Positions 1-9,160 of a stretch of DNA of 64,000 nt are shown here, in pieces. The stretch's first letter is position 1; every line of letters starts with the position of its first letter. Origin of the DNA: Lacisediminihabitans changchengi (lineage in GTDB: Bacteria; Actinomycetota; Actinomycetes; Actinomycetales; Microbacteriaceae); assembly GCF_016634425.1 (NCBI RefSeq), contig NZ_JAEPES010000001.1, positions 1,061,183 to 1,125,182 of the forward strand, read 5' to 3'. Position numbers and translations under genes: made by a program. The notes beneath the pieces are model-generated. The model did not search any database. It worked only from the letters and a program-made list of their open reading frames with translations, and was not told the DNA's origin.

Positions 1-1660
1 TCAGTTGGGTTGACAGTGCCTGAAGGAGCACGTCTCGGCCCACGTTGTCGGCGTTCGTGTCAAAGGGAAGCGTGAGCACGCGTTTCGCGATTCCTGCGGT
101 GGTCTCTGCGAGGGTGTCATCTCGAGCCACTAGAGCCGCCTGCAACGCGTCGAAAAGAATGCTTCGAATGAGCTCCACGTTGCCCTTATCGACGTGGGCG
201 ACCGCATCAAGCAAGAGGGCCGGGGCGTTCTTGTACCGCAAGAAGAACACGGCGATCGAGGCGCGCATTCGTTGCAGATCGACCGACCTCGTATCGTCTT
301 CCAACCACGGTGCGGCCTTGTCCACGAGGGCTTCAGCCAGGATCCCATCGCCGGCGGCCAGGTACGCTTCAGCGGCAGCAAGCAACCGGACGCCGCGTTC
401 CCTGGGCCCGGGAGAGAGTTCGGCCGCTCTGTCGAGGAATCGGGCCTGTGCGAGTCGACCGCCGCGATTTTCTGCTCGTCGTGCTGACCGTTCAAGATCA
501 GCGGCCACGACTTCATTTGGAGCTAGCATGGCAGCCGCGCGATGCCATGCTGCAAGGTCTCGGTCGTCATCTAGCTCGGCGATGGCAGCCATCGCAGTGT
601 GCGCGAACCGACGATGACGGGGTTCAGCGGCGTCATAGACAGCCGAGCGAATAAGCGGGTGCCGGAAGGTGACCCGATCCGCGATGGTAAGCACCCCAGA
701 ATCTATTGCGGCGTCAGCTGACTCCTCGGATAGCCCGAGGATCTCGGCTGCGCGCCAGAGCCGAGATGGATCATCGGTCGACATCGTCGAGGCGAGGACG
801 AGAAAAGACCGAGTTTCCTGGGGAAGCTCCTCGAGTTGGCGCAGGTAGCGGGCATTGAGTCCTCGACCTGCCTGCAGATGGTGGGGGAGAGGTCGGCGGC
901 CGGCGAGTTGTTCCGAGGTGAGCTGTCCAAGCACCTCGAGCAATGCGAGCGGATTCCCATTGGCTTCGGCGACGATTCGCGCGGCGACCAGCGAACTGAG
1001 ACCACCCGGTCGTGCAGAGTCGAGGAGCGCAAGGGAGGCATCCCGATCTAATTCGCGAAGGTAGTAGGTCGGCATGCCGCTGAGCCCCGCGAGAGCTCCA
1101 TGGTCCTCGCGCCCCGCGAAGACCATGCCCACTCTGTCTGCGCTGACGCGCCGCGCCACGAAACTCAGCACATCCAATGATTCTTGGTCGAGCCACTGCG
1201 CGTCATCGATAAGACAGATGATCGGGGCCTCGTGTGCGGCGGCGGCAAGCACGCTCAGGGTGGCAAGTCCCACCAGAAAACGCGAAGGCTGTTCCTGGTC
1301 CATCGCCCCGAAGGTCGCCAGCAGCGCGTTCCCTTGCGCCGCTGGCAGGCCAGAAAACCGTTCCCTGAACGGAAGGAGGATTCGGTGGAGCCCGGCAAAT
1401 CCGATGCCAGACTCCGATTCAATGCCCACGAGGCTCACCGCCCTGACCCCGCCCGATGCTGCATATTCCAGAAGCCGAGTCTTTCCGGCTCCGGCCTCGC
1501 TCAGGAACACGCATGACCCACTCTGGCCGCCGACGAGTGAGCGAATGAGTTCGTCCACGACTCGGCATTCCAGCTCGCGGCCGACAAGCTGCCGCTGATG
1601 GTGCAGCCGGGGCCCGGAAACTGCGGTGTTCAAGCCGTCTCTGGTTTCAACTTCAGTCAT
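1..1660 (-). CDS. LuxR-type AAA ATPase transcriptional regulator (3' end outside window)
   Basis: I translated this leftward frame from the ATG at 1660; it stays open to position 1, so at least 553 residues are present and the C-terminus lies outside. A GAGG ribosome site precedes the ATG. Residues 54-61 (SEAGAGKT) form a P-loop, and the IICLIDDAQWLD segment near residues 147-158 is a Walker B. A helical, TPR-like region rich in LDRAAELSPG-type repeats follows. This layout is that of the large LuxR-family ATPase regulators, whose DNA-binding helix-turn-helix is C-terminal. That domain is not in the window, so the DNA-binding role is inferred. It is divergent from the receiver/kinase operon at 1820, with about 160 bp of shared upstream DNA. 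Signal and targets unknown. Confidence 0.8.
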   Translation of the reverse strand, partial: MTEVETRDGLNTAVSGPRLHHQRQLVGRELECRVVDELIRSLVGGQSGSCVFLSEAGAGKTRLLEYAASGGVRAVSLVGIESESGIGFAGLHRILLPFRERFSGLPAAQGNALLATFGAMDQEQPSRFLVGLATLSVLAAAAHEAPIICLIDDAQWLDQESLDVLSFVARRVSADRVGMVFAGREDHGALAGLSGMPTYYLRELDRDASLALLDSARPGGLSSLVAARIVAEANGNPLALLEVLGQLTSEQLAGRRPLPHHLQAGRGLNARYLRQLEELPQETRSFLVLASTMSTDDPSRLWRAAEILGLSEESADAAIDSGVLTIADRVTFRHPLIRSAVYDAAEPRHRRFAHTAMAAIAELDDDRDLAAWHRAAAMLAPNEVVAADLERSARRAENRGGRLAQARFLDRAAELSPGPRERGVRLLAAAEAYLAAGDGILAEALVDKAAPWLEDDTRSVDLQRMRASIAVFFLRYKNAPALLLDAVAHVDKGNVELIRSILFDALQAALVARDDTLAETTAGIAKRVLTLPFDTNADNVGRDVLLQALSTQL

Positions 1661-1819
1661 CCTGGATGCCTCATAACTCGACCCCACGTGATAAACGCTA
1701 AAGATCCGGCGGAGGAATGTAGACCCTTTTAGGCATCACCAAGAGCCCGTGCGCACTCACGGCGACGATTTCCGGCAAACCCTACAGTCGGCGAGGTCGA
1801 TTCGTCGCACCATAGTGGA

Positions 1820-2179
1820 GTGGTGACAACGGTATTGATTGTCGATGACGACGAGCGGTTTCGCGAGCTAGCGAGGAGAATGCTCACTGCGTGGGGTTAT
1901 CAGCCCGACAGTGAGGCAGGCAGTGTGACTGAAGCATTGCAGAGAGTCGCAACGTCACGATCGGACTTTGCGCTCGTCGACGTCGGTCTTCCCGACGGGA
2001 CTGGTCTCCAACTCAGCAGGATCCTGTCAGACGCGCCGTTGCGTATGCGCGTTGTCCTTGTCTCCTCCGACAGTGAGGCTACAACGGCACAAGAGGCAAC
2101 CGCTGCCGGGGCCGCAGCGTTCGTCCCCAAGACTGACCTATCGAGCGCGCTGCTCCACTCCGTCCTCAGGGATCGCTAG
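1820..2179 (+). CDS. Single-domain CheY-like response regulator
   Basis: 119 residues, starting at GTG 1820 (GTGGTGACAACG). The whole protein is one receiver domain: acidic pocket VDDD at residues 8-11, phospho-acceptor Asp54 in ALVDVGLPDG, and the conserved Lys102 in FVPKTD. There is no output domain, so it acts either as a phosphate shuttle/sink or by protein contact. The next gene, a NarL-type regulator, starts 4 nt after its stop, and the histidine kinase follows, so the three are probably one transcript. It most likely receives phosphate from that kinase; this is inferred from position only. Confidence 0.85.
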   Translation: MVTTVLIVDDDERFRELARRMLTAWGYQPDSEAGSVTEALQRVATSRSDFALVDVGLPDGTGLQLSRILSDAPLRMRVVLVSSDSEATTAQEATAAGAAAFVPKTDLSSALLHSVLRDR

Positions 2180-2183
2180 TTTC

Positions 2184-2864
2184 ATGAGCAGCGACCTCCA
2201 CAACCAGCAGATTCGGGTGACCGTCGGGGAAGACGATCTCCTCTTCCGCAGGGGTGTGGTGCGCGTCCTCTCCGAAGGAGGGCTGCGCGTAGTTTCGGAA
2301 ACTGGCGATGCGGTCGAGTTTTTGGCCGAAACGCTCATTCACGGACCGAACGTCGCAGTGATCGACATCCAGATGCCGCCACACCGGGACGACGATGGGC
2401 TTCGCGCGGCAATCGAGTTGCGCAAGCGGCTTCCGGAAATGGGTGTCGTCGTCCTGACCCAGCACGCCGATCCCGAGTTCGCGATCGAACTCATTGGCGA
2501 TCGTCCAGACGGCGTCGGCTACCTACTTAAAGAGAGAGTCGGCGACATCCACGAGTTCGTCGAAGCCGTTATGAGAGTCGCTCGAGGCGGAAGCGCGCTG
2601 GATCCTGAGATCGTTGCCCGGATGCTTCGACCACGGTCAGTCCCCGATGCTCTTGCGCCTCTGACACCACGGGAACGAGCCGTCCTTGCCGCCATGGCGG
2701 AAGGCTTGTCGAATCAGGGCATCGCCCGCGCTCTGTACATCAGTACCGCGGCGGTGGAGAAACACGTCACCGCCCTGTTCAGGAAGTTGTCCATTACAGC
2801 CGAGGGCAGCGAGCATCGACGCGTCCACGCTGTCCTGCGTTACCTCACCGCTCAGCGAGACTGA
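2184..2864 (+). CDS. NarL/FixJ-family response regulator
   Basis: 226 residues from ATG 2184 (MSSDLHNQQIRVTVGEDD). A longer frame reaches back to 1968 but would overlap the receiver gene completely, and the receiver signature begins just after this ATG. The receiver has the acidic pair in GEDD and phospho-acceptor Asp61 in AVIDIQMPP. A LuxR-type helix-turn-helix runs from about residue 160 to 205 (LTPRERAVLAAMAEGLSNQG, then STAAVEKHV). It should bind DNA when phosphorylated by the kinase encoded 13 nt downstream. Targets unknown. Confidence 0.9.
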   Translation: MSSDLHNQQIRVTVGEDDLLFRRGVVRVLSEGGLRVVSETGDAVEFLAETLIHGPNVAVIDIQMPPHRDDDGLRAAIELRKRLPEMGVVVLTQHADPEFAIELIGDRPDGVGYLLKERVGDIHEFVEAVMRVARGGSALDPEIVARMLRPRSVPDALAPLTPRERAVLAAMAEGLSNQGIARALYISTAAVEKHVTALFRKLSITAEGSEHRRVHAVLRYLTAQRD

Positions 2865-2877
2865 GAGGTTAGGTACA

Positions 2878-5319
2878 GTGTCGGACGCAGCGGAGGATGT
2901 GCCCCCGAAGCCCCAGAACTCTGAGCCCGAGCCGATTCTGTTCGTGACGGACGCTGAACGCGCCGAGATCCGGCGGCTCGTCGAGAAAGAACGCGCTCTG
3001 CGCGACGTCGCGAACCTTATTGGTAGCGCGGGCGCTGACGTAGATATCATCGCCATCATCGTTCGCGAGGCGTCGCGGCAAGTTGATGGGTTGCCTATCA
3101 CTCTGACGCAATTCGTCGGGCCACGAGACCTGTTCGTGCGGGCTTCTCCCGACGGACCAGCAGAGCCTGGGATGCGCATCGTGTCCGAACCCGACACCCT
3201 ACCGGACCGCGTATTTCGCTCCGGGTTGCCGGTTCGCGTCGACGACTACCGACGAGAGCCGGATGCCGAACTGGCCGCGCGCTTTGGAATTTTCGCAGCT
3301 ATCGCCGTGCCGATCGTCGTCGAGGGCCGAGTCTGGGGGATGTTCTTCGTCAGCTCATCGGTCGAACAGCTACCACCAGACACGGAGGCTCTACTTTCCG
3401 CGTTCGCGCAATTGGTCACAGCCTCGTTCGACAGCATCGAGGCCCGAGATCAGCTTCGCACTGTCGCTGAACATGACGAAGCGATGCGCGTGATTCAACG
3501 GGATGCCAGCGGGGCGTCCATCACCGAGGTGTCGTCGAGGCTGGTGGAGTACGCTTCCATGCTGAGCGGAGTAGAGCACGCTACCTTAACGGTCATCGGC
3601 GGGGTGGTGGTCTCTGCGACAAACCCCGTGGTGTCGATCAGTAAGCCATCCGTTCGTCCGGCCCAGACAATGGCATTTCCTGTGACGGCCCAGCATAACG
3701 CCCTTGGCGTTTTGAGCATCGAAACAACTCTCCCCGGATTACCCACCCACACCATTCAGTTCCTCAACGATCTGAGTGAGGTGACTGGGCGGATAATTCT
3801 CGCGATCACCAACCGCCAGCAACTGAGTGAGCTTATTGATGAGCAGGCATCCTTGCGACGTATCGCCGAGCTCGCGGCGCGCGGAGTTCCACGGGCCGGG
3901 CCAATGGACGACATTCTTGCTGCGATCTGTCGAGCGGCCTCCGATCAGCTCAACGGACAAGAGGTCACTCTGCTCCAATTTGAAAGCGCCGACACGGTGG
4001 TGGCAGTCGCAACGTACGCGAGTTCGGTTCCGCCCGGGACCCGAATAGTTCACCCGCCGGGGTCGATGTCTGATCGAATCGCGCACGCTAAGGCAACCGT
4101 GCGGGTGGATGATTTTGACTCCGTTCCGAGCGCTGCCATCGTGCGCAGATACGGTATCCGCGCTGGCGTCGGGGTTCCGGTTTTCATCGAGGACCGCGTG
4201 TGGGGTGCTTTCGTGGCCACGTCACAGATTGGCCCCCTTCCGCGCGACTCCGAAAGCAGGTTGGAGGGCTTTGCGAAGCTGACCTGGGCGGCGATCGCTA
4301 ACGCGGAAGCCCGAGAGAGCCTGCGCCGCCTCGCCGATGAACAGGCAGCTTTGCGGCACGTCGCTGAGCTTGTGGCACGAGAGTCCCCCCTCCCCGCCGT
4401 GTTGGAAGCGGTGGTGGAGCAAGCGGCTCGCGTTCTCGATGCCTCATCGGCGACGGTAGCCCGCGAATACCACAACGGGTTGGACGAACCGCGCGTCGTG
4501 GCCGAGGTGAAACCACAGGCGACCCGTGGCGCTCACCGAGCTGAAGTCCCGATTCTGGTCAACGGTGAACTCTGGGGTGTTCTCACGGTTTCCTCGGATG
4601 CGCCCAGCCGGATGAACGCACGGGATCGCCTCAAGCCCTTCGCCGATCTCCTGGCTGCAGCGATCACCAACTCTGCTCATCGAGATGGACTCACGCAGTC
4701 CCGTGCACGAGTGATAGCCGCGGCCGATGAAGCCCGGCGAAGGCTGCAGCGAGACGTCCACGACGGTGCACAACAAGGCTTGGTGAACACCATCCTCATG
4801 CTCAAACTTGCCATGGGATCTGCCGGCGGCGCCGACGCCGAACTCCTCGCCGAGGCATTGTCGAGCGCCGAAGAAGCGAATCGTCAATTACGTGACATTG
4901 TCCGCGGCATATTGCCCGCAGCGCTCACGCGGAGCGGACTCGCTGCCGGAATTCGATCTCTTGTGGCCGACACGCAGTGTGAGGTCGATCTCAAGCTCGA
5001 CATCCCTCGATTACCCGCGATCATCGAAACGACCGGATACTTTACCGTCGCCGAGGCAATCACCAATGCCGTGAAGCACGCGCAAGCCACCCGCCTCACC
5101 GTGTCGTGCGTGCTCTCAAGCGACGGGGACGAGCTGATCCTCATCATCGAAGATGACGGCGTGGGTGGCGCTGACCCGTCTCGCGGCACCGGACTCACCG
5201 GGTTGAAAGACCGCATCGAAGCGAGCAACGGGACGCTCGAGATCGAGGGCACCGCACACGGCGGCACCCGGATAGTCGCACGGATTCCCACAGCCACTCC
5301 CCGAGCGCCAGCCGACTAA
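2878..5319 (+). CDS. Multi-GAF sensor histidine kinase (HisKA_3 type)
   Basis: 813 residues from GTG 2878, 13 nt after the regulator's stop, behind a GAGAGG-like site. The frame is open further upstream but that part overlaps the regulator. The N-terminal two thirds hold repeated GAF domains. Two are near-duplicates sharing a RIV...PDRVFRSGLPVRVDDY / RIV...SDRIAHAKATVRVDDF pattern, and a shorter third lies before the kinase core; a degenerate GAF-like stretch sits between the first two. The core has the HisKA_3 box RRRLQRDVHDGAQQGLV with the phospho-acceptor His, then an HATPase_c domain with EAITNAVKHAQA, DDGVGGAD and GTGLTGL. No membrane segment is visible, so it is a soluble sensor of a small ligand, redox or gas cue. 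It is the likely partner of the two receivers encoded upstream. Confidence 0.9.
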   Translation: MSDAAEDVPPKPQNSEPEPILFVTDAERAEIRRLVEKERALRDVANLIGSAGADVDIIAIIVREASRQVDGLPITLTQFVGPRDLFVRASPDGPAEPGMRIVSEPDTLPDRVFRSGLPVRVDDYRREPDAELAARFGIFAAIAVPIVVEGRVWGMFFVSSSVEQLPPDTEALLSAFAQLVTASFDSIEARDQLRTVAEHDEAMRVIQRDASGASITEVSSRLVEYASMLSGVEHATLTVIGGVVVSATNPVVSISKPSVRPAQTMAFPVTAQHNALGVLSIETTLPGLPTHTIQFLNDLSEVTGRIILAITNRQQLSELIDEQASLRRIAELAARGVPRAGPMDDILAAICRAASDQLNGQEVTLLQFESADTVVAVATYASSVPPGTRIVHPPGSMSDRIAHAKATVRVDDFDSVPSAAIVRRYGIRAGVGVPVFIEDRVWGAFVATSQIGPLPRDSESRLEGFAKLTWAAIANAEARESLRRLADEQAALRHVAELVARESPLPAVLEAVVEQAARVLDASSATVAREYHNGLDEPRVVAEVKPQATRGAHRAEVPILVNGELWGVLTVSSDAPSRMNARDRLKPFADLLAAAITNSAHRDGLTQSRARVIAAADEARRRLQRDVHDGAQQGLVNTILMLKLAMGSAGGADAELLAEALSSAEEANRQLRDIVRGILPAALTRSGLAAGIRSLVADTQCEVDLKLDIPRLPAIIETTGYFTVAEAITNAVKHAQATRLTVSCVLSSDGDELILIIEDDGVGGADPSRGTGLTGLKDRIEASNGTLEIEGTAHGGTRIVARIPTATPRAPAD

Positions 5320-5461
5320 GGCATCTGCCCAGCGTGGGGTTATCCGGAAATCTTCTCCGGCCAACCCTCGCGTGTTTCGAGCAGCAGCGTAGAAGACTCG
5401 TGTCAACCGAACCAACAGCGGGGAATGAACAGCGGAGCGCCGAGCGACGCAGGGTGGAATC

Positions 5462-6352
5462 GTGGACATCAATCTGAGAAAGCTCCGCTATTTCGTTGCC
5501 GTCGCAGAGTGTGAGGGTTTTCGAAAAGCAGCGAATGAGCTGCGCGTCGCCCAACCGGCCCTGACGCGCCAAATACGGTCTTTCGAAGGGGAGATGGGCG
5601 CGGAGCTCTTCACGCGCACGACGCACGGCGTGGCCCTTACGGAAGCGGGAAAGCAGCTTCTCTACGAAGCCGAGCCGCTATTGGCCTCTGCAAATGCGAT
5701 TCGCGAGAGACTGGCGGAGCTGAAGAATCGCCCGCTGCGCGTCACTATCGGATTTGCCCAGGGAATATCGGTCGCCCAGTTTGCCCGAGAGTTCGGACGC
5801 CTTTATCCACATATCGAGGTGGACCTCGTCCGAGTGCCAGAGGAGCAAGAGGGTGAATCAATACTGGGCGGTCGTGTAGATGTCTGCTTCGCGCGTGCCC
5901 CGATCGCGGGAGACGGTGTGGAACTGGTCCCGCTATTCGACGAGCCTCGCGTTGTTGCGTTGCCGTATGACCACCCGTTGGCTCATGTTGACTATCTGAA
6001 GCTGAAGGACCTCGCCGGCTTTCGGCTTCTTCAACATCCGGACAGCGTCCCCGAGATTTCGACGCCAGGACTTGGACCGCGCGTCGCCCGGATACCCGGG
6101 TTGAATTGGCGTGGATTTTCGGTGCCGAACGTAGAAGAAGCACTCGAACACGTCGCCGCAGAGCATGGCATTTTGATCCTCCCTCTTTCGACCGCAGAAA
6201 CCTATTCCCGATCTGATCTCGCGTTCAAACCAGTGCGCGGGCTTCGATCCTGCACCGTTGTCGTCGCGTACGCACGCGACCGGTTCACGCATCACGTCGG
6301 AGCGGTCGTAGACATCGCTCTACGACAGACGCAACACGCAATAACAGTCTGA
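5462..6352 (+). CDS. LysR-family transcriptional regulator
   Basis: 296 residues from GTG 5462. The winged helix-turn-helix is at residues 1-60 (LRKLRYFVAVAECEGFRKAA, then QPALTRQIRSFE), followed by the periplasmic-binding-protein-like effector domain (GFAQGISVAQFAREF... GRVDVCFARAP). Length is normal for LysR regulators. LysR proteins usually control a neighbouring or divergent gene in response to a small co-inducer. No divergent gene exists here, so the target is unclear; the closest candidate is the cNMP/oxidoreductase gene downstream on the same strand. Confidence 0.9.
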   Translation: MDINLRKLRYFVAVAECEGFRKAANELRVAQPALTRQIRSFEGEMGAELFTRTTHGVALTEAGKQLLYEAEPLLASANAIRERLAELKNRPLRVTIGFAQGISVAQFAREFGRLYPHIEVDLVRVPEEQEGESILGGRVDVCFARAPIAGDGVELVPLFDEPRVVALPYDHPLAHVDYLKLKDLAGFRLLQHPDSVPEISTPGLGPRVARIPGLNWRGFSVPNVEEALEHVAAEHGILILPLSTAETYSRSDLAFKPVRGLRSCTVVVAYARDRFTHHVGAVVDIALRQTQHAITV

Positions 6353-6464
6353 TGGGCGACGTGCGCGGCAGCCAGTGGCCTGTACTCGGCCATCACAGGG
6401 TAGGCGCATCCACACCTTCCCGCATCGCACGCGGCAGTGCTTTAAGCGGCCTAGCCATTAGCTG

Positions 6465-6488
6465 CGGACCCCAAACGGTGGGGATCTT
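6465..6488 (+). terminator. Possible rho-independent terminator
   Basis: A CCCC-AAACGGT-GGGG hairpin at 6467-6481 is followed by ATCTTTT. It lies about 110 nt after the LysR stop and before the next gene on the same strand. The stem is short and the T-run is interrupted, so efficiency is doubtful. Confidence 0.4.
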
Positions 6489-6617
6489 TTGGGTGGTATC
6501 GCTTTCCGTTTTTGTGTCTCGATTGGCCGTCTTTGCACCCCTTCCCGCCCCCTCACTTCGACACTGGCTATCATCCTTGCTCCGCCGCGTCATCGAACTG
6601 GTGAGACGAGATCGCTC

Positions 6618-8282
6618 GTGGTGAGACCCAATTCGGCCGAGGCCAGTGGCGGCTCACCTGCTTATCCGACGTTGAGCGACGACCATCTCGAACGAATCAG
6701 GAGATATGGCGTGCGGCAACCAATCAGCGTCGGCGATCTGATCTACCGGGTCGGAGAACCTGTGTCAGACCTGGTTCTGGTCGAGCGTGGCGCAATCGAC
6801 ATTTTCTCCGCCAGCACGGCGCATGCGCCCGAAATCTTCATTACCCGGCACACCCAGGGAAGATTTCTCGGCGAGCTGACACTCCTTACCGGCCAGTTTT
6901 CCTACCTGGTCGCTCGGGTGGCCGTTGCGGGCTATATCTATCGGATCCCGCCCTCCGGATTTAGAAGGCTGATGGCCGAAGACGCAGATCTGTCCGCGAT
7001 TCTTCTCGAGGCGTTCCAAGCTCGTCGAGAGCTGGTCAAGGGTCTTGCTTCACACACAATGGAAATTCTTGGCAGTACTGCGTCCTCGGGATCGCTGGCT
7101 CTTCGGTCGTTCGCCGAGCGATTCGATCTGCCACACGTCTGGTTCGACAGCGAGTCGGTGGCTGGCCTTGCTCTGATGCAGAGCACCGGTGTGACTCGAG
7201 ATCAGCTTCCCGTTGTCTTCATTCCCGGCGGAGCGCTCCGTCGGGCGACACCCAGACGCCTTGCGGAACGCCTCGGGCTGTCCTACAGACACGGGGAGAA
7301 TAGCGTCGACCTCGTCATTGTCGGAGCCGGTCCGGCAGGGATGGCCGCCGCCGTCTACGGCTCGTCTGAGGGGCTGACGACTGTGCTGCTTGACACCGTC
7401 AGCCCGGGCGGGCAAGCGGCCGCAAGTTCGCGAATCGAGAACTATCTGGGCTTCCCCAATGGGATCAGCGGCACAGACCTGACCAATAAGGCCTGCGTTC
7501 AAGCGCTGAAGTTCGGTGCGCACATTTACGCACCCACCGAAGTAGTTGGACTGATGACCAGTGACACGCACCCCGTGCTCAGAATCGGAGATGGAAGCGA
7601 GATTTCGTCCAAAGCTGTCATTATCGCGACTGGAGCCCAATACAGCACTCTGCCGATTCCGGGATGGGCGAAGTTCGAACGAGCGGGAATCTATTTCAGC
7701 GCGACCAAATTGGAGGCCACGGCGTGCGCGGGAAGACCCGTCGTCATCGTGGGCGGGGCTAATTCTGCTGGCCAGGCGGCCCTCTTTCTGGCTAACAGCA
7801 ACTGCCGTGTCGATGTCGTCATACGCGGGCCAGAGTTAAGTGCCGGAATGTCTAGTTACCTGGCGGAACGTTTGGTCTCCCATCCGAGGATTCAGGTACT
7901 CCCATCGACCGAGGTTACGGCGTTGGATGGCGGGGAGACTTTGCAAGAAGTGACGTTGACTAACACCGTCACCGGTCACAGTCACCGCGAAGAATGTGCA
8001 GCCCTGTTCTGCTTCATCGGCGCAACTCCCGCTACACAATGGCTCACGGGAATCGCCGTCGATTCCAACAATTTCATCCTCACCGACGTCAACCTCGATG
8101 TCGACGCATTTCAGATCGCGACCGCACCAGCGCGCGTTCCGTTCGCCTTCGAAACCTCTGCTCCCAACGTGTTCGCCGCGGGAGACGTGAGGCACGGGTC
8201 GATGAAGCGGGTGGCAGCAGCCGTCGGGGAGGGCGCAAGCGCTGTCGCATCGGTGCACCAGGCGATTCACACCACACCGTAG
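6618..8282 (+). CDS. Cyclic-nucleotide-binding domain fused to thioredoxin-reductase-like flavoprotein
   Basis: About 554 residues, taking GTG 6618 (or GTG 6621) as start. A frame back to 6489 exists, but the extra 43 residues look non-coding. Residues about 30-150 are a cNMP-binding domain (VGDLIYRVGEPVSDLVLVE, RFLGELTLLTGQ). Residues about 230-550 are a two-dinucleotide-fold reductase: FAD motif GAGPAGMAAAVYG, NADPH motif GGANSAGQAALFLA, and the late FAD motif FAAGDVRHGSMKRVA. The redox CxxC of true thioredoxin reductases is absent: the region reads SATKLEATACAGRP with one Cys. It is therefore probably not a classical thioredoxin reductase. Known relatives are annotated as fused thioredoxin-disulfide reductases, but their substrate is unknown to me. 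Confidence 0.85.
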   Translation: MVRPNSAEASGGSPAYPTLSDDHLERIRRYGVRQPISVGDLIYRVGEPVSDLVLVERGAIDIFSASTAHAPEIFITRHTQGRFLGELTLLTGQFSYLVARVAVAGYIYRIPPSGFRRLMAEDADLSAILLEAFQARRELVKGLASHTMEILGSTASSGSLALRSFAERFDLPHVWFDSESVAGLALMQSTGVTRDQLPVVFIPGGALRRATPRRLAERLGLSYRHGENSVDLVIVGAGPAGMAAAVYGSSEGLTTVLLDTVSPGGQAAASSRIENYLGFPNGISGTDLTNKACVQALKFGAHIYAPTEVVGLMTSDTHPVLRIGDGSEISSKAVIIATGAQYSTLPIPGWAKFERAGIYFSATKLEATACAGRPVVIVGGANSAGQAALFLANSNCRVDVVIRGPELSAGMSSYLAERLVSHPRIQVLPSTEVTALDGGETLQEVTLTNTVTGHSHREECAALFCFIGATPATQWLTGIAVDSNNFILTDVNLDVDAFQIATAPARVPFAFETSAPNVFAAGDVRHGSMKRVAAAVGEGASAVASVHQAIHTTP

Positions 8283-8455
8283 GGGTCCTAGCGACCGGTT
8301 CGACCCTGGAATGTGTACTACTCTTCCGTCGCGACAACACGCGACCAATCAGTTCGTGAATCCACCCACCCAGTGGTTCACGAAAGGGCGGACGGCCAGT
8401 CGAGCATGACGATGGTCTAGTGTCGTGTCACCCCCCATACGGAACTGCAGGGACT

Positions 8456-9157
8456 ATGGTCGCAAACAGCTCGACGTCACGCATCCTTGTGGTCGAGGAC
8501 GACCACGAGATGAGCGACCTCGTCGCGAAGGGCTTGCGGGCGGAGGGATACGAGGTGACGGTCGTCACCAACGGAATGGACGCCCTCATGGCCGCCGCGA
8601 GCGGGACATTCGCTGCCGCGACGATCGACGTGATGATGCCCGAGATGACCGGTTTCGAAGTCTGCAGACACCTGCGCAATCACGGCAACTCCCTTCCGGT
8701 GCTTCTCGTCACCGCGCGCGACGCCATCGAAGATCGTGTCTTCGGCCTGGACTCCGGAGCGGATGACTACCTCACCAAGCCATTCGCCTTCGCAGAATTC
8801 GCGGCCAGGGTTCGCGCACTGGTTCGACGGGATTCAGCCGCACCGAAAATCGTGGTTGTCGCGGGAAACGTTTCGCTGGATACGGCAACTATGCGCGCGT
8901 CGGTCGCAAATGCCTCGATCTCTTTCAGCACGAAGGAATTTCTCCTACTCCGCTTCCTGATAGTGCACATCGACCGTGCGGTGAGTCGAGCCGAGATCCT
9001 CGAGGAGGTCTGGGGAACCATTAACAACATCGATCCGACGATCGTGGATCAGTACATCAAGTACGTGCGCCGCAAGCTCGAATCCACGTCGGCCGACGTC
9101 ATCATCCGCACAGTTCGCGGCATCGGCTATGAACTCCGCGCTCGAGAAGGCGTCTGA
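8456..9157 (+). CDS. OmpR-family response regulator
   Basis: 233 residues from ATG 8456 (MVANSSTSRILVVEDDHEM), preceded by CAGGGA; a GTG at 8420 in the same frame would add 12 unconserved residues. The receiver has the VEDD pocket, phospho-acceptor Asp in TIDVMMPEM and Lys in LTKPFAF. The C-terminal winged helix includes SRAEILEEVWG and the typical ending VIIRTVRGIGYELR. The histidine kinase gene starts 3 nt after its stop. Together they precede the ferric-reductase/FMN/ApbE operon and probably control it; that link is positional inference. Confidence 0.92.
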   Translation: MVANSSTSRILVVEDDHEMSDLVAKGLRAEGYEVTVVTNGMDALMAAASGTFAAATIDVMMPEMTGFEVCRHLRNHGNSLPVLLVTARDAIEDRVFGLDSGADDYLTKPFAFAEFAARVRALVRRDSAAPKIVVVAGNVSLDTATMRASVANASISFSTKEFLLLRFLIVHIDRAVSRAEILEEVWGTINNIDPTIVDQYIKYVRRKLESTSADVIIRTVRGIGYELRAREGV

Positions 9158-9160
9158 CCG

